Assembly: GCA_035946625.1 (NCBI GenBank)
Contig: DASYZE010000053.1
Location: forward strand, 4,222-68,221
Reading direction: 5' to 3'
Source of the DNA: DASYXZ01 sp035946625
GTDB taxonomy: Bacteria; Acidobacteriota; Terriglobia; UBA7540
DNA: 64,000 nucleotides
A program made the position numbers and the translations under genes. The notes under the pieces are model-generated. The model was not told the origin of the DNA and searched no databases. It worked only from the letters and a program-made list of their open reading frames with translations. Shown one piece after another: positions 35,493-44,853 of the stretch. The number at the start of each line of letters is the position of its first letter. Positions within the stretch are counted from its first letter, which is position 1.

Positions 35493-38400
35493 ATGCATCG
35501 GATCAACGCCATTATAAAAAATGCCATTTTACCCAGAATGAAAACTCTGGCGGCCCTATCATTGGGAATACTTTTCCTTTCCAATTGTGGTGGAACGAGC
35601 GTGAAGACAACCGTCATTGCCGCTACTGTTTCGCCGAGTAGCGCGAACGTCACCACCCAGTCCCTGCAAATCTTCTCGGCCTCCTTTGGAGCCGCCACAT
35701 GGTCGGTCAACGGGGTGGCAGGTGGGAATGCGACGGTCGGTACTATTAATAACCTGGGGGGATACACCGCTCCCGCAACCCCGCCTTCACCTGATACGGT
35801 AACGATCACGGCCACCAGCGCCACCAATTCAAGCCTGACGGCTTCGGCTACCGTCCAGGTGGTAAGCCCGTCACCTGTGCTCACCTCGATTGCGCCAAAC
35901 TCCATCAAAGCGGGTAGCGCCAATACCGTAGTCACTGTGACCGGGTCCGGGTTCACGTCGCAATCGACGGTCCAATTGGGCGGCACAGCCGTCGCCACTT
36001 CTTTCCTAACCACAACCCAATTGACAGCGACAATCCCAGCCGCCCAACTAGCATCATCGGGAACGGTGGCGGTTACAGTTGTGACTCCGTCTCCCGGAGG
36101 TGGAACATCCAGCGCTGCAAACCTCAGTATATTAGTCACAGTGGCGGTCAATCCCCCAAGCACAACGGTGATTGCGGGTCAGACGCAAGCATTCACCACC
36201 ACCGCGACCGGGGTCTCAACCCTACCGGTAATTTGGTCGGTCAATGGAGTAACGGGTGGAAATGCAACGATGGGAACAATTAATTCGGCGGGCAATTATA
36301 CCGCGCCGGCAATCGCGCCCTCGCCCAACTCGCTAACTATCACTGCGACGAGCGCCACTGATTCAACCTTGTCCGCCTCGGCTACCGTCCAGGTAGTGAA
36401 CCCGTCGCCAGTAGTTGCTTCCATTTCGCCAAGTTCCATCATTGCGGGTAGCTCAAGTGCCCTAGTCACAGTGACGGGGTCCGGGTTCACGCCGCAATCT
36501 ACGATCCAATTGGGCGCCACATCGGTCGCCACATCCTTCGTAACCACGACCCAGTTGACAGCCATCGTCCCCAGCGCCCAACTCGCTTCAGCGGGAACGT
36601 TGGCCGTAACAGTAGTGACTCCATCTCCTGGAGGCGGCACATCGAGTGCCGCCAATCTGGCCGTGAAGCTGGTGGTGGCGGTGACGCCCCCCAGCCTGAC
36701 CCTGTCTGTGACTCAGACGCAGACGTTCGCAGCCACCATCACCGGAAGTTCCAACCAGGGCGTGACCTGGGCGGTGAATGGAATTGCGGGCGGAAATGCC
36801 ACCGTGGGAACGGTCGATGCCTCAGGGGACTATGTCGCGCCCGCTATGGCGCCTTCTCCGAATACAGTGACTCTGACCGCTACCAGCGCCGCCGACCCCA
36901 CCCAACAGGCATCGGCCACGGTGGTGATCCTCAACCCATCGCCCGTGCTGTCTTCCATTTCGCCCAGCACGCTCAACGCGGGTAGTCCCAACACATTAGC
37001 GACCATCACAGGTTCCGGGTTCACGCCTCAGTCGTCTGTGCTGTTGGGGGCTACAGCCCTGGCCACAACTTTTGCAAGCTTGACCCAGTTGACGGCCACG
37101 ATACCTGGGGCTCAGTTGGCGACGGCGGGAACGTTGGGGGTGCAGGTTGTTAACCCGTCCCCGGGCGGCGGAACCTCGAGTGCCGCCAATCTGGTAGTGA
37201 AGTTGGTGGTGGCGGTGACACCCCCGAATCCAACGCTGTTTGTGACTCAGATGCAGACCTTCGCAGCCACCATCACCGGAAGTTCCAATCAGGGCGTGAC
37301 CTGGGCGGTGAACGGAATCGCGGGCGGAAATGCCACATGGGGAACGGTCGATGCCTCGGGGAACTATACTGCGCCCGCCACTCCGCCTTCTCCCAACACC
37401 GTAACTCTGACCGCTACCAGCACCGCCGATCCCACCCAACAGGCGTCAGCTGCGGTGGTCATCCTCAACCCATCACCAGTGCTGTCTTCCATTTCACCCA
37501 GCACGCTCAGCGCCGGCAGCCCCAACACATTAGCGACCATCACAGGTTCCGGGTTCACGCCGCAATCATCTGTACTATTGGGGACCACCCCACTAGCCAC
37601 AACTTTTTCAAGCGCGACGCAGTTGATGGCCACTTTCCCGGCGGCCCAACTCACTTCAGGTGGAACGCTGGCCGTATCAGTTGTGAATCCGTCGCCTGGA
37701 GGCGGAACATCGAGCGCCGCCAATCTGGTGGTGAAATTGGTAGTGGCGGTGACACCCCCGAATCCAACGCTGTTTGTGACTCAGATACAACCCTTTGTGG
37801 CCACCATCACCGGAAGTTCCAACCAGGGTGTGACCTGGGCGGTGAACGGAATCGCGGGGGGAAATGCCACATGGGGAACGGTCGATGCCTTAGGGAACTA
37901 CACCGCGCCCGCCATTCCGCCTTCTCCCAATACCGTGACTCTGACCGCTACCAGCACCGCCGATCCGACGGCATCTGCCTCAGCCTCAGTCCAGGTGGTG
38001 AGCCCTTCGCCGGTAGTCACCTCCATTTCGCCCACTTCCGTCAACGCGGGTAGTCCCAATACAGTGATTACAGTGACCGGGTCCGGGTTCACGCCGCAAT
38101 CGACCGTTCAACTCGGCGGCACGTCAATCGCCACTAGCTTCGTGACATCAACCCAGTTGACAGCCACTCTTCCCGCGGCCCAACTTGTTTCAGCGGGAAC
38201 GTTGTTGGTGGACGTTGTGACTCCGTCTCCCGGAGGAGGAACTTCCGGCACCGCAAACCTGACGGTGATAGTGGTCACGGTGGCGGTTAATCCCCCAATC
38301 TCCACCGTGTTTGTGGGTCAGACACAAACGTTTACCCCGACCGTGACCTCGGCTTCCAGTCTGAGCGTAACTTGGTCGGTGAATGGCATCGCGGGAGGGA

Positions 38401-40334
38401 ATGCGGTGGTGGGCACGGTGGATGCGTCGGGGAATTACAACGCGCCCGCCATTCCCCCTACTCCTAACACCTTAACCCTGACGGCCACCAGCGTGGCCGA
38501 CCCCACCAAGTCGGCCTCCGCCGCCTTGACGATCCTTTATCCTGCCCCGCTCCTGACTTCCCTGACGCCGGCCGCAGTTCTTAGCGGCACCGGGGCCACC
38601 ACCGTCACTTTGACCGGATCGAACTTTTTCCCGTTCTCAGCCGTGGCCGTGGGCGGAGCTTTCGTGACTACGACTTTTTTAAGTTCAACTCAACTTTCCA
38701 TTTCCGTCCCCGCCACCATGCTGACGAGCCCGGCGGTGCTGAATCTCACTGTCTCCAACTCAGGCCCGGGTGGAGGCGTGACCGCACCATTAAGCATGAC
38801 GGTGGTCTCCACCGGACAGGTGACCGCGACCAATAATTTACTGGTGGCGCAGTACTCCATCAGTTCGCCTCGCGATGCAACCATGAGCGTGGAGTTTGGC
38901 CCCGACACGAATTATGGCCTCAAGACCTGGAGCCAACCCGTGCCCACTGGCGGGGGGACGATCAACATGCTGGTGGCCGGCATGAAGCAAACGACCACCT
39001 ACCACATGCGCGCCACCCTGGTATTTCCCGACGGTTCGCAGTTTGTGGACTCCGACAAAACCTTCACCACCGGAACTCTGGCCGCTTCACTCGTTCCCCA
39101 GGTCACAGTGACCAACCCGAGCGGCCTCATGCCCAGTCCCGGCGTTCTCATGGGCCATCTGGTCAATTTCTTTGTGCCTAACTACGCTCCGCTTTCTACC
39201 GTGGCGTTTGACATGCAGGGCAATGTGATCTGGTATTACAATCCGGGAATTCCAAACGACCTTCCCCAGCCCATTAAGCTGATGCCGAACGGGCACATCA
39301 TCGTCAACTTGGGTGGGGTGGGACCGGGGGTAAATGTTGTTCAGGAGATAGATTTGGCGGGTAACATCATCAGGCAGTTCACCCCGGCCGACCTGACCCA
39401 GTGGCTGGCCAATGCGGGGTACAGTATAACTGTCGCCAATATCCACCACGACCTCCTGATCTTGCCCAATGGACATCTGATTCTCCTGGTCAATTCCATA
39501 AAGTACTACGACAACTTGCCAGGATTTCCCGGCACGACCGGAGTTATTGGCGATCTTCTGCTGGACGTTGACCCCAATAACAATGTGACCTGGGTCTGGT
39601 CGACTTTTGACCGTCTCGACGTCAACCGTCACCCCGCCGGTTTTCCGGATTGGACGCACAGCAATGGCCTTGTCTATTCGCAGGATGATGGAAATCTGCT
39701 TCTGTCGATCCGCCATCAAAGCTGGGTCATCAAGATTGACTACCGGGATGGCCAGGGAACGGGCGACATCATTTGGCGCCTCGGTTATCAAGGAGACTTC
39801 ACCATCGATTCAGGATTGAATCCCGATTGGCAGTATGCCGAGCACTACCCCAGCCTCGCCAGCCCTAACAGCACTGGAGTATTCAACCTAATGGTTTATG
39901 ACAATGGGGATGACCGGGTTATGGACAGCTTGGGAGCCAGCCGGTGCGGCCCCCCCTACCCCACGACCTTCAATAAAACTAATGTGGCCGGAACCATCCA
40001 GTGTTACACGCGGGCGGTGAACTTCCAGGTGAATGAATATACGCGGACCGTCAGCACGACATGGCAATACAACGCCAGCCCGATCTATTCATTCTGGGGC
40101 GGAAGCACCCAACTCTTGAGCACGGGAAATTACGTGATGGATCTCAACACGCCGGCCGACATAGACCCGGTCAGCGGGAATCCTATCCCACCCCTGGATG
40201 ATGAACCTGGAGCGCGTTATTTGGAGTTGACGCCGGACCAGCCCCCGCGGGTGGTGATGCAAATGGAAGTCACCAACCAGAACGCTTACCGCCTCACCCA
40301 CTTGCCCAGCCTTTACCCCGGCGTCCAATGGTAG
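35493..40334 (+). CDS. Lipoprotein with six Ig/TIG repeat pairs and an arylsulfotransferase-like C-terminus
   Basis: 1613 residues. The start at 35493 follows AAGGAG. A hydrophobic N-terminus ends in a lipobox (LFLSNC, Cys at about residue 32), so the protein is likely anchored in a membrane and exposed. From about residue 45 to 1105 six modules follow; each has a Big_2-like Ig domain (ATWSVNGVAGGNATVGT, GYTAPA) and an IPT/TIG domain (SGFTPQSTVQLGG). After a fibronectin-III-like region (about 1110-1190), the last 400 residues resemble the ASST propeller family: HHDLLILPNGHLILL, WSTFDRLDV, DWTHSNGLVY, LSIRHQSWVIKID. The His residues in these strings correspond to catalytic ones known from bacterial arylsulfate sulfotransferases, but activity is not proven here. 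Confidence 0.8.
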   Translation: MHRINAIIKNAILPRMKTLAALSLGILFLSNCGGTSVKTTVIAATVSPSSANVTTQSLQIFSASFGAATWSVNGVAGGNATVGTINNLGGYTAPATPPSPDTVTITATSATNSSLTASATVQVVSPSPVLTSIAPNSIKAGSANTVVTVTGSGFTSQSTVQLGGTAVATSFLTTTQLTATIPAAQLASSGTVAVTVVTPSPGGGTSSAANLSILVTVAVNPPSTTVIAGQTQAFTTTATGVSTLPVIWSVNGVTGGNATMGTINSAGNYTAPAIAPSPNSLTITATSATDSTLSASATVQVVNPSPVVASISPSSIIAGSSSALVTVTGSGFTPQSTIQLGATSVATSFVTTTQLTAIVPSAQLASAGTLAVTVVTPSPGGGTSSAANLAVKLVVAVTPPSLTLSVTQTQTFAATITGSSNQGVTWAVNGIAGGNATVGTVDASGDYVAPAMAPSPNTVTLTATSAADPTQQASATVVILNPSPVLSSISPSTLNAGSPNTLATITGSGFTPQSSVLLGATALATTFASLTQLTATIPGAQLATAGTLGVQVVNPSPGGGTSSAANLVVKLVVAVTPPNPTLFVTQMQTFAATITGSSNQGVTWAVNGIAGGNATWGTVDASGNYTAPATPPSPNTVTLTATSTADPTQQASAAVVILNPSPVLSSISPSTLSAGSPNTLATITGSGFTPQSSVLLGTTPLATTFSSATQLMATFPAAQLTSGGTLAVSVVNPSPGGGTSSAANLVVKLVVAVTPPNPTLFVTQIQPFVATITGSSNQGVTWAVNGIAGGNATWGTVDALGNYTAPAIPPSPNTVTLTATSTADPTASASASVQVVSPSPVVTSISPTSVNAGSPNTVITVTGSGFTPQSTVQLGGTSIATSFVTSTQLTATLPAAQLVSAGTLLVDVVTPSPGGGTSGTANLTVIVVTVAVNPPISTVFVGQTQTFTPTVTSASSLSVTWSVNGIAGGNAVVGTVDASGNYNAPAIPPTPNTLTLTATSVADPTKSASAALTILYPAPLLTSLTPAAVLSGTGATTVTLTGSNFFPFSAVAVGGAFVTTTFLSSTQLSISVPATMLTSPAVLNLTVSNSGPGGGVTAPLSMTVVSTGQVTATNNLLVAQYSISSPRDATMSVEFGPDTNYGLKTWSQPVPTGGGTINMLVAGMKQTTTYHMRATLVFPDGSQFVDSDKTFTTGTLAASLVPQVTVTNPSGLMPSPGVLMGHLVNFFVPNYAPLSTVAFDMQGNVIWYYNPGIPNDLPQPIKLMPNGHIIVNLGGVGPGVNVVQEIDLAGNIIRQFTPADLTQWLANAGYSITVANIHHDLLILPNGHLILLVNSIKYYDNLPGFPGTTGVIGDLLLDVDPNNNVTWVWSTFDRLDVNRHPAGFPDWTHSNGLVYSQDDGNLLLSIRHQSWVIKIDYRDGQGTGDIIWRLGYQGDFTIDSGLNPDWQYAEHYPSLASPNSTGVFNLMVYDNGDDRVMDSLGASRCGPPYPTTFNKTNVAGTIQCYTRAVNFQVNEYTRTVSTTWQYNASPIYSFWGGSTQLLSTGNYVMDLNTPADIDPVSGNPIPPLDDEPGARYLELTPDQPPRVVMQMEVTNQNAYRLTHLPSLYPGVQW
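35618..38811. repeat. Tandem Ig+TIG coding repeats, 534-bp near-identical units
   Basis: Six modules of about 178 codons. Modules 3, 4 and 5 are close copies at the DNA level: the same GGAAGTTCCAA block recurs at 36744, 37278 and 37812, exactly 534 bases apart. Such arrays recombine easily, so copy number may vary between strains or be mis-assembled. Confidence 0.85.
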
Positions 40335-40523
40335 CGTTGTGGAAACCATGGGTAAGGCGGAATGATTTTTAGATCTAATTTGTGCCGGTGGCGACAACTG
40401 GGAATGCACCAAAGGGAGGGAGCAAGCGGACGAAATGGCTGCCTCGGGCTCGCTTCTTTCGAGTTTTGTAAACCTTATGCTCTTTTTTTAACATTTCTGG
40501 AGGGTTCAAATTTCGGAGGTCAC

Positions 40524-42707
40524 ATGTCAAGAAAAAGCGTGCTCTGGACGTTGGGAGCAGCGGTCTATGTCCTGATTACAGTCAGTGCGGCGGCACAGTC
40601 ATTGAGGAGGGCAGGCGCCCGAACTTCGGATCCCGCCCCGACAGCGGTAAGGCCGGTAGAGCCAGACTCTCCAGGAACCAGTTCGGCACTTACCGCCGGC
40701 CCTCAAGCTGTGGTGCCCCGCTTGATGAAATTCAGTGGGTTGCTCCGCGACGCCATCGGGAAGCCGTTGAGCGGCACCGTCGATGTCACCTTCGCGCTCT
40801 ATAACACCGAAGCCGGCGGAACTCCCTTATGGTATGAAACCCAAAGCGTACAAGTTGACGAATCAGGCCGTTATACAGCCCTGCTCGGGGTGATGCATTC
40901 CGACGGCCTGCCCATCGACCTCTTTACTTCCGGCGAAGTCCGTTGGCTGGGCATTCAGGTGGGAGTGGAATCCGAACAGCAGCCCCGCGTGCTCTTAGTA
41001 AGTGTGCCCTATGCTCTGAAGGCCGGCGACGCGGCGACTCTGGGCGGCAAACCCGCCTCGGCATATGTGCTCTCCGAATCGCAGAATGGAGCGACCTCCA
41101 GCGCTACTAATTCGTTAACCTCAGGAAAAACGCAGACAGGAACCAGCCCGAAAGATCAGAAAGGGCGCACAACCAACACCACTGCCCTCACCCCCTGCGC
41201 GAGCGTGACAAGCGATGGCTTGGCTATTGCGAACTCCATTCCGATGTTCACCTCCGTGTGCAATGTCGAGAGCTCAGTCATCACGCAGGTGAACGGCAGT
41301 GTCGGCATTGGGACCGCAAGTCCCCAAGCTGCGTTGGATGTTCAGGGCGGAAGCATCATTGTGCGCCAGGGCGGGTCTTGGCCAGTAATTCTGGCCCAGA
41401 GCTTTGGGAGCGTCTTCACCATCACCAACGGCGGGACCAACCAAATGGCGTTCGACTTCAACGGCAACCTAGGCGTGGGGACCACCAGCCCCCTCGGCCG
41501 TGTGCACGTCCAGAACGGCCCACTGGTTCTGCAAGATGGAGGAGCATGGCCATTGAGTATGGAGCAGGGATATGGGAGCGTCTTCACCATCTCCAATGGT
41601 GGTGCCCCGCGCATGGCCATCGATGCCTTGGGTAACGTGGGCATCGGAACAATGGCCCCTTCCTCCATGCTGGATGTGGCGGGTGAAATCAACGCTCTGG
41701 GAATCAATTCTGGGGCCATAAGTGCTGGTCCCAGTACTTTCGCTGCCAATTCGATTTCGGGGACCCAAGTCATCAACCTCATTCAAAACGGGAATGGAAC
41801 AGGGCTGAATGTTATTAAGAACGGGACAATCGGTACGGGAGAGGCAGTTTTTGCGCCTGTGGGCGGCACCGCCATTGTGGCGCAAGGAGGCACGGCAGTG
41901 AATGCTTCCACTCCATCTAATACGGGCACGGCCATTTTTGCCCTTTCCACTGCCTCCAGCGGTGCGACCACCGGTCTGAATGCCCAAGTGCAGAGCAGCG
42001 GGGGCTCGGCGATTCAAGCTACATCCGCCGCCACAACCGGACTTACTTACGGCGTGCAGGGCACAATTCACAGCCCCAGCGGGGCAGCCATCTTTGGGTC
42101 TGCTCCCGAATCTACGGGAACGGCATCTGGCGTGTCCGCCTATGTGGCCAGCGCCTCGGCGGTTGCCGGCAGTTATCAAAACAACGGGGGGGGCACGATA
42201 TTGCTGGGATTTGGAAGTGGTACGAGCCCGGTTTTTCGCCTGGACGGCACGGGTAAAGGCTTCTTTGACGGGGGTACACAGACGGGCGGGGCCGACTTCG
42301 CCGAGTCGGTTGCAGTACTCGGCAAGCATTCCCAATATGAGCCTGGCGATCTGCTGGTCATCGATTCCACTGGCCACCGCCGGCTCACCCTGGCGAATAA
42401 GCCCTATTCAACCAAAGTGGCAGGCATCTATTCCACCAAGCCCGGCGTGCTGGCCACGCCCCACGCGATGGACAATTCAAAATTGAAGGAAGAAGTGCCA
42501 CTGGCTGTGGTGGGCATCGTCCCGTGCAAAGTAACAACCCAGAACGGCCCCATTCAAGTGGGCGACTTGCTGGTGAGCTCGTCCCTGCCCGGCTATGCCA
42601 TGAAAGGAAGGAACCGAAGCCGCATGTTGGGCGCGGTGGTGGGCAAGGCCCTGGAACCACTGGAAAAAGGAAAAGGCGTTATTCAGGTCTTGGTCACTCT
42701 GCAGTAA
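40524..42707 (+). CDS. Secreted tail-fibre-like repeat protein with peptidase-G2-like C-terminus
   Basis: 727 residues. The start at 40524 follows GGAGGT, and the signal peptide ends near SAAAQ. N-terminal beta-rich domain: FSGLLRDAIGKPLSGTVDV, then VPYALKAGDAATLGG. The middle holds repeats of the NVGIGT...P / LDV.G type seen in phage tail fibres and trimeric surface proteins (for example GNVGIGTMAPSSMLDVAG and VGTTSPLGRVHVQNG). The C-terminal part GADFAESVAVLG and GDLLVIDSTGHRRLTL resembles the G2/IMC self-cleavage domain. No phage genes surround it. The resemblance to peptidase G2 is by pattern only. Confidence 0.65.
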   Translation: MSRKSVLWTLGAAVYVLITVSAAAQSLRRAGARTSDPAPTAVRPVEPDSPGTSSALTAGPQAVVPRLMKFSGLLRDAIGKPLSGTVDVTFALYNTEAGGTPLWYETQSVQVDESGRYTALLGVMHSDGLPIDLFTSGEVRWLGIQVGVESEQQPRVLLVSVPYALKAGDAATLGGKPASAYVLSESQNGATSSATNSLTSGKTQTGTSPKDQKGRTTNTTALTPCASVTSDGLAIANSIPMFTSVCNVESSVITQVNGSVGIGTASPQAALDVQGGSIIVRQGGSWPVILAQSFGSVFTITNGGTNQMAFDFNGNLGVGTTSPLGRVHVQNGPLVLQDGGAWPLSMEQGYGSVFTISNGGAPRMAIDALGNVGIGTMAPSSMLDVAGEINALGINSGAISAGPSTFAANSISGTQVINLIQNGNGTGLNVIKNGTIGTGEAVFAPVGGTAIVAQGGTAVNASTPSNTGTAIFALSTASSGATTGLNAQVQSSGGSAIQATSAATTGLTYGVQGTIHSPSGAAIFGSAPESTGTASGVSAYVASASAVAGSYQNNGGGTILLGFGSGTSPVFRLDGTGKGFFDGGTQTGGADFAESVAVLGKHSQYEPGDLLVIDSTGHRRLTLANKPYSTKVAGIYSTKPGVLATPHAMDNSKLKEEVPLAVVGIVPCKVTTQNGPIQVGDLLVSSSLPGYAMKGRNRSRMLGAVVGKALEPLEKGKGVIQVLVTLQ

Positions 42708-42789
42708 AGCAGGCTTTTTTAATGGGGCGAAGGACGTCACTCAAAAACGAGATGAGGCAGGGGAAGCGCCATCATATCCGGCCTCATTT

Positions 42790-43353
42790 TCATTTCTGCC
42801 GCTGGTAGTGAGTCTCCACATACGTTTCCAGATCCTTGCCAGGAGGCGCGAGCTCAAAAGTATCGGTGAACTTATCCGGGCTCAGGATTCTGTATGTTTT
42901 TCGGGCGTGAAAACCGGGCGGAAGATTTTCCATGCTCTCGGTGATAAAAACAATTGTCTTCCCGTCCGAGGACATTCGATCGAGCACATATTGATTCACG
43001 AACCCTTCGCCGCTGAACTGGCGCAGGACAAATTTTTGTCGAATGCGGTCGTAACTGATTAGATCAAACCCCTGGTAAGTTTGACCTTTCGGATTTTTTT
43101 CCTGGGGCGGATAAATAGATTTCCCGCTGACTTGGAGAAAGTTTCCATTCAAGATAAATTCAACCCTACTTTCCACCTTCGATGTTCCGGGCCTTCCCAC
43201 ACTGGTCCCTTCCCACGCGCCGACAAAAAACCGGAATGGATTCCAAACGTCAACCTTCGGTCTTTCCTGCGCCGTAGCGAACGGCGGTAAAATGACAGCC
43301 AGGGCGAAAATGCAATTCCTTAACCGCCTTGCACTTCGCCGCTTAGTGTGCAT
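42790..43353 (-). CDS. Secreted lipocalin-like (DUF1579-type) protein
   Basis: 187 residues from ATG 43353 (GGAGG at the right distance). The signal peptide ends at FATAQ. PFRFFVGAWEGTS, followed by VEFILNGNFLQVSGKS and later FDLISYDRIRQKF, has the hallmark GxW pattern of small lipocalin-like/DUF1579 barrels. Ligand unknown. Confidence 0.7.
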   Translation of the reverse strand: MHTKRRSARRLRNCIFALAVILPPFATAQERPKVDVWNPFRFFVGAWEGTSVGRPGTSKVESRVEFILNGNFLQVSGKSIYPPQEKNPKGQTYQGFDLISYDRIRQKFVLRQFSGEGFVNQYVLDRMSSDGKTIVFITESMENLPPGFHARKTYRILSPDKFTDTFELAPPGKDLETYVETHYQRQK

Positions 43354-43437
43354 AGCCAACCTCCATGGTTAATCATCCTATCCCATTGAGCTTTTCGGCC
43401 TTGCCTTTATTTTTTGTGAGTAGGACTTTGAAAGAAG

Positions 43438-44853
43438 CTAAGTGAGCCGCGTCAAACCCATCAGGTAAGAGTCGACACCCCGGGCCGCCCGCCGGCCTTC
43501 CGAAATTGCCCAAACCACCAACGACTGGCCGCGGTGCATGTCTCCGGCGGCGAATATACCGGGCACCGAGGTCATGGAGTTTGCATCGGTTGCCACGTTG
43601 CCGCGAGCGTCCAGATTGATTCCGAACTGCTCGATCATCCCATGTTTCACCGGCCCGGCAAAACCCAGAGCCAGCAGAACCAGGTCCACATCGAGGACAA
43701 ACTCCGTTCCCGCGATGGGTTCGAATTTGGGCGGCGGCCCCACACGGATGGCGTGCAACTGGCGGACGTGCCCGTTCTCGTCACCGGTGAACTTCAGGGT
43801 TGATACCGCCCAATTCCTTACTCCACCCTCTTCGTGCGCGCTCTCGGTGCGCAGTTGGAGCGGCCAGAGAGGCCAGGGAGTGCTGGGCGAGCGCAGTTCA
43901 GGAGGCATGGGCATAATTTCAAATTGCTGCACCGATTTCGCTTTCTGCCGGTGGGTGGTGCCCAGGCAGTCGGCCCCCGTGTCGCCGCCACCGATAATGA
44001 CCACATTTTTATCTGTGGCCAGGATTCCGTTCGGCACATCGTCTCCGGCTACGCGCTTGTTCTGCTGAGGCAGGAATTCCATGGCGAAATGAATTCCTGT
44101 CAGTTCGCGTCCGGGCACGCGCAAGTCACGCGGACTTTCCGCGCCTCCGGCCAGAAGAAGGACATCAAATTCCTTGCGCAGATCTTCCGCCGGAACGTTG
44201 TGCCCCACGTGGGCGCGAAGCTGAAACTTCACCCCTTCTTCTTCAATTTGGGCCAGGCGCCGGTCCAGCACATGCTTTTCCAATTTGAAATCAGGAATAC
44301 CATAGCGCAGCAATCCGCCGGGCCGGTCCGCCTTCTCGAAGACTGTCACGTCGTGCCCGGCACGATTTAATTGTTGCGCCGCCGCCAAGCCGGAGGGGCC
44401 TGACCCGATGATCGCCACGCGCTTGAGGGTTCGCTTTTCGGGCCGCTCAGGGACAATCCAACCTGCCTGGAACGCGTGCTCGACGATCGTCTTTTCGATC
44501 ACCTTGATGGTGACGGGAGGTTCGCTGATGCCGAGAACGCACGCAGCTTCGCACGGGGCGGGACATATACGTCCCGTAAACTCCGGGAAATTATTGGTGG
44601 CGTGCAGAACGCGGATCGCATCCTTCCATCGGTCGCGAAAGACCAGGTCATTCCAGTCCGGAATAATATTATTTACCGGGCATCCGGTGTGGCAAAACGG
44701 GACCCCGCAATCCATGCAGCGCGCGCCCTGGTCGCGCACTTTTTCCTCAGGGAAGGGCTGGTAAACCTCGAAGTAATCCTTGATCCGCTCCGCCACCGGG
44801 CGGCGGGTGGGCAATTCGCGCGTGTATTCCATGAAGCCGGTAACCTTACCCAT
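43438..44853 (-). CDS. gltD: Glutamate synthase, small (beta) subunit
   Basis: 471 residues. N-terminal Cys motifs CMDCGVPFCHTGCP and CPAPCEAAC ligate the [4Fe-4S] clusters, then two dinucleotide sites (IGSGPSGLAAAQQL; VVIIGGGDTGADC) for FAD and NADPH. It passes electrons from NADPH to GltB for glutamate formation. AGGTG precedes the ATG. The gene overlaps the gltB end by eight bases. Confidence 0.95.
   Translation of the reverse strand: MGKVTGFMEYTRELPTRRPVAERIKDYFEVYQPFPEEKVRDQGARCMDCGVPFCHTGCPVNNIIPDWNDLVFRDRWKDAIRVLHATNNFPEFTGRICPAPCEAACVLGISEPPVTIKVIEKTIVEHAFQAGWIVPERPEKRTLKRVAIIGSGPSGLAAAQQLNRAGHDVTVFEKADRPGGLLRYGIPDFKLEKHVLDRRLAQIEEEGVKFQLRAHVGHNVPAEDLRKEFDVLLLAGGAESPRDLRVPGRELTGIHFAMEFLPQQNKRVAGDDVPNGILATDKNVVIIGGGDTGADCLGTTHRQKAKSVQQFEIMPMPPELRSPSTPWPLWPLQLRTESAHEEGGVRNWAVSTLKFTGDENGHVRQLHAIRVGPPPKFEPIAGTEFVLDVDLVLLALGFAGPVKHGMIEQFGINLDARGNVATDANSMTSVPGIFAAGDMHRGQSLVVWAISEGRRAARGVDSYLMGLTRLT

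Noticed and set aside
36661..37990. CRISPR-like regular repeats
   Set aside because: Period is 534 bases, coding and in frame, without spacers; it is a protein-domain repeat.
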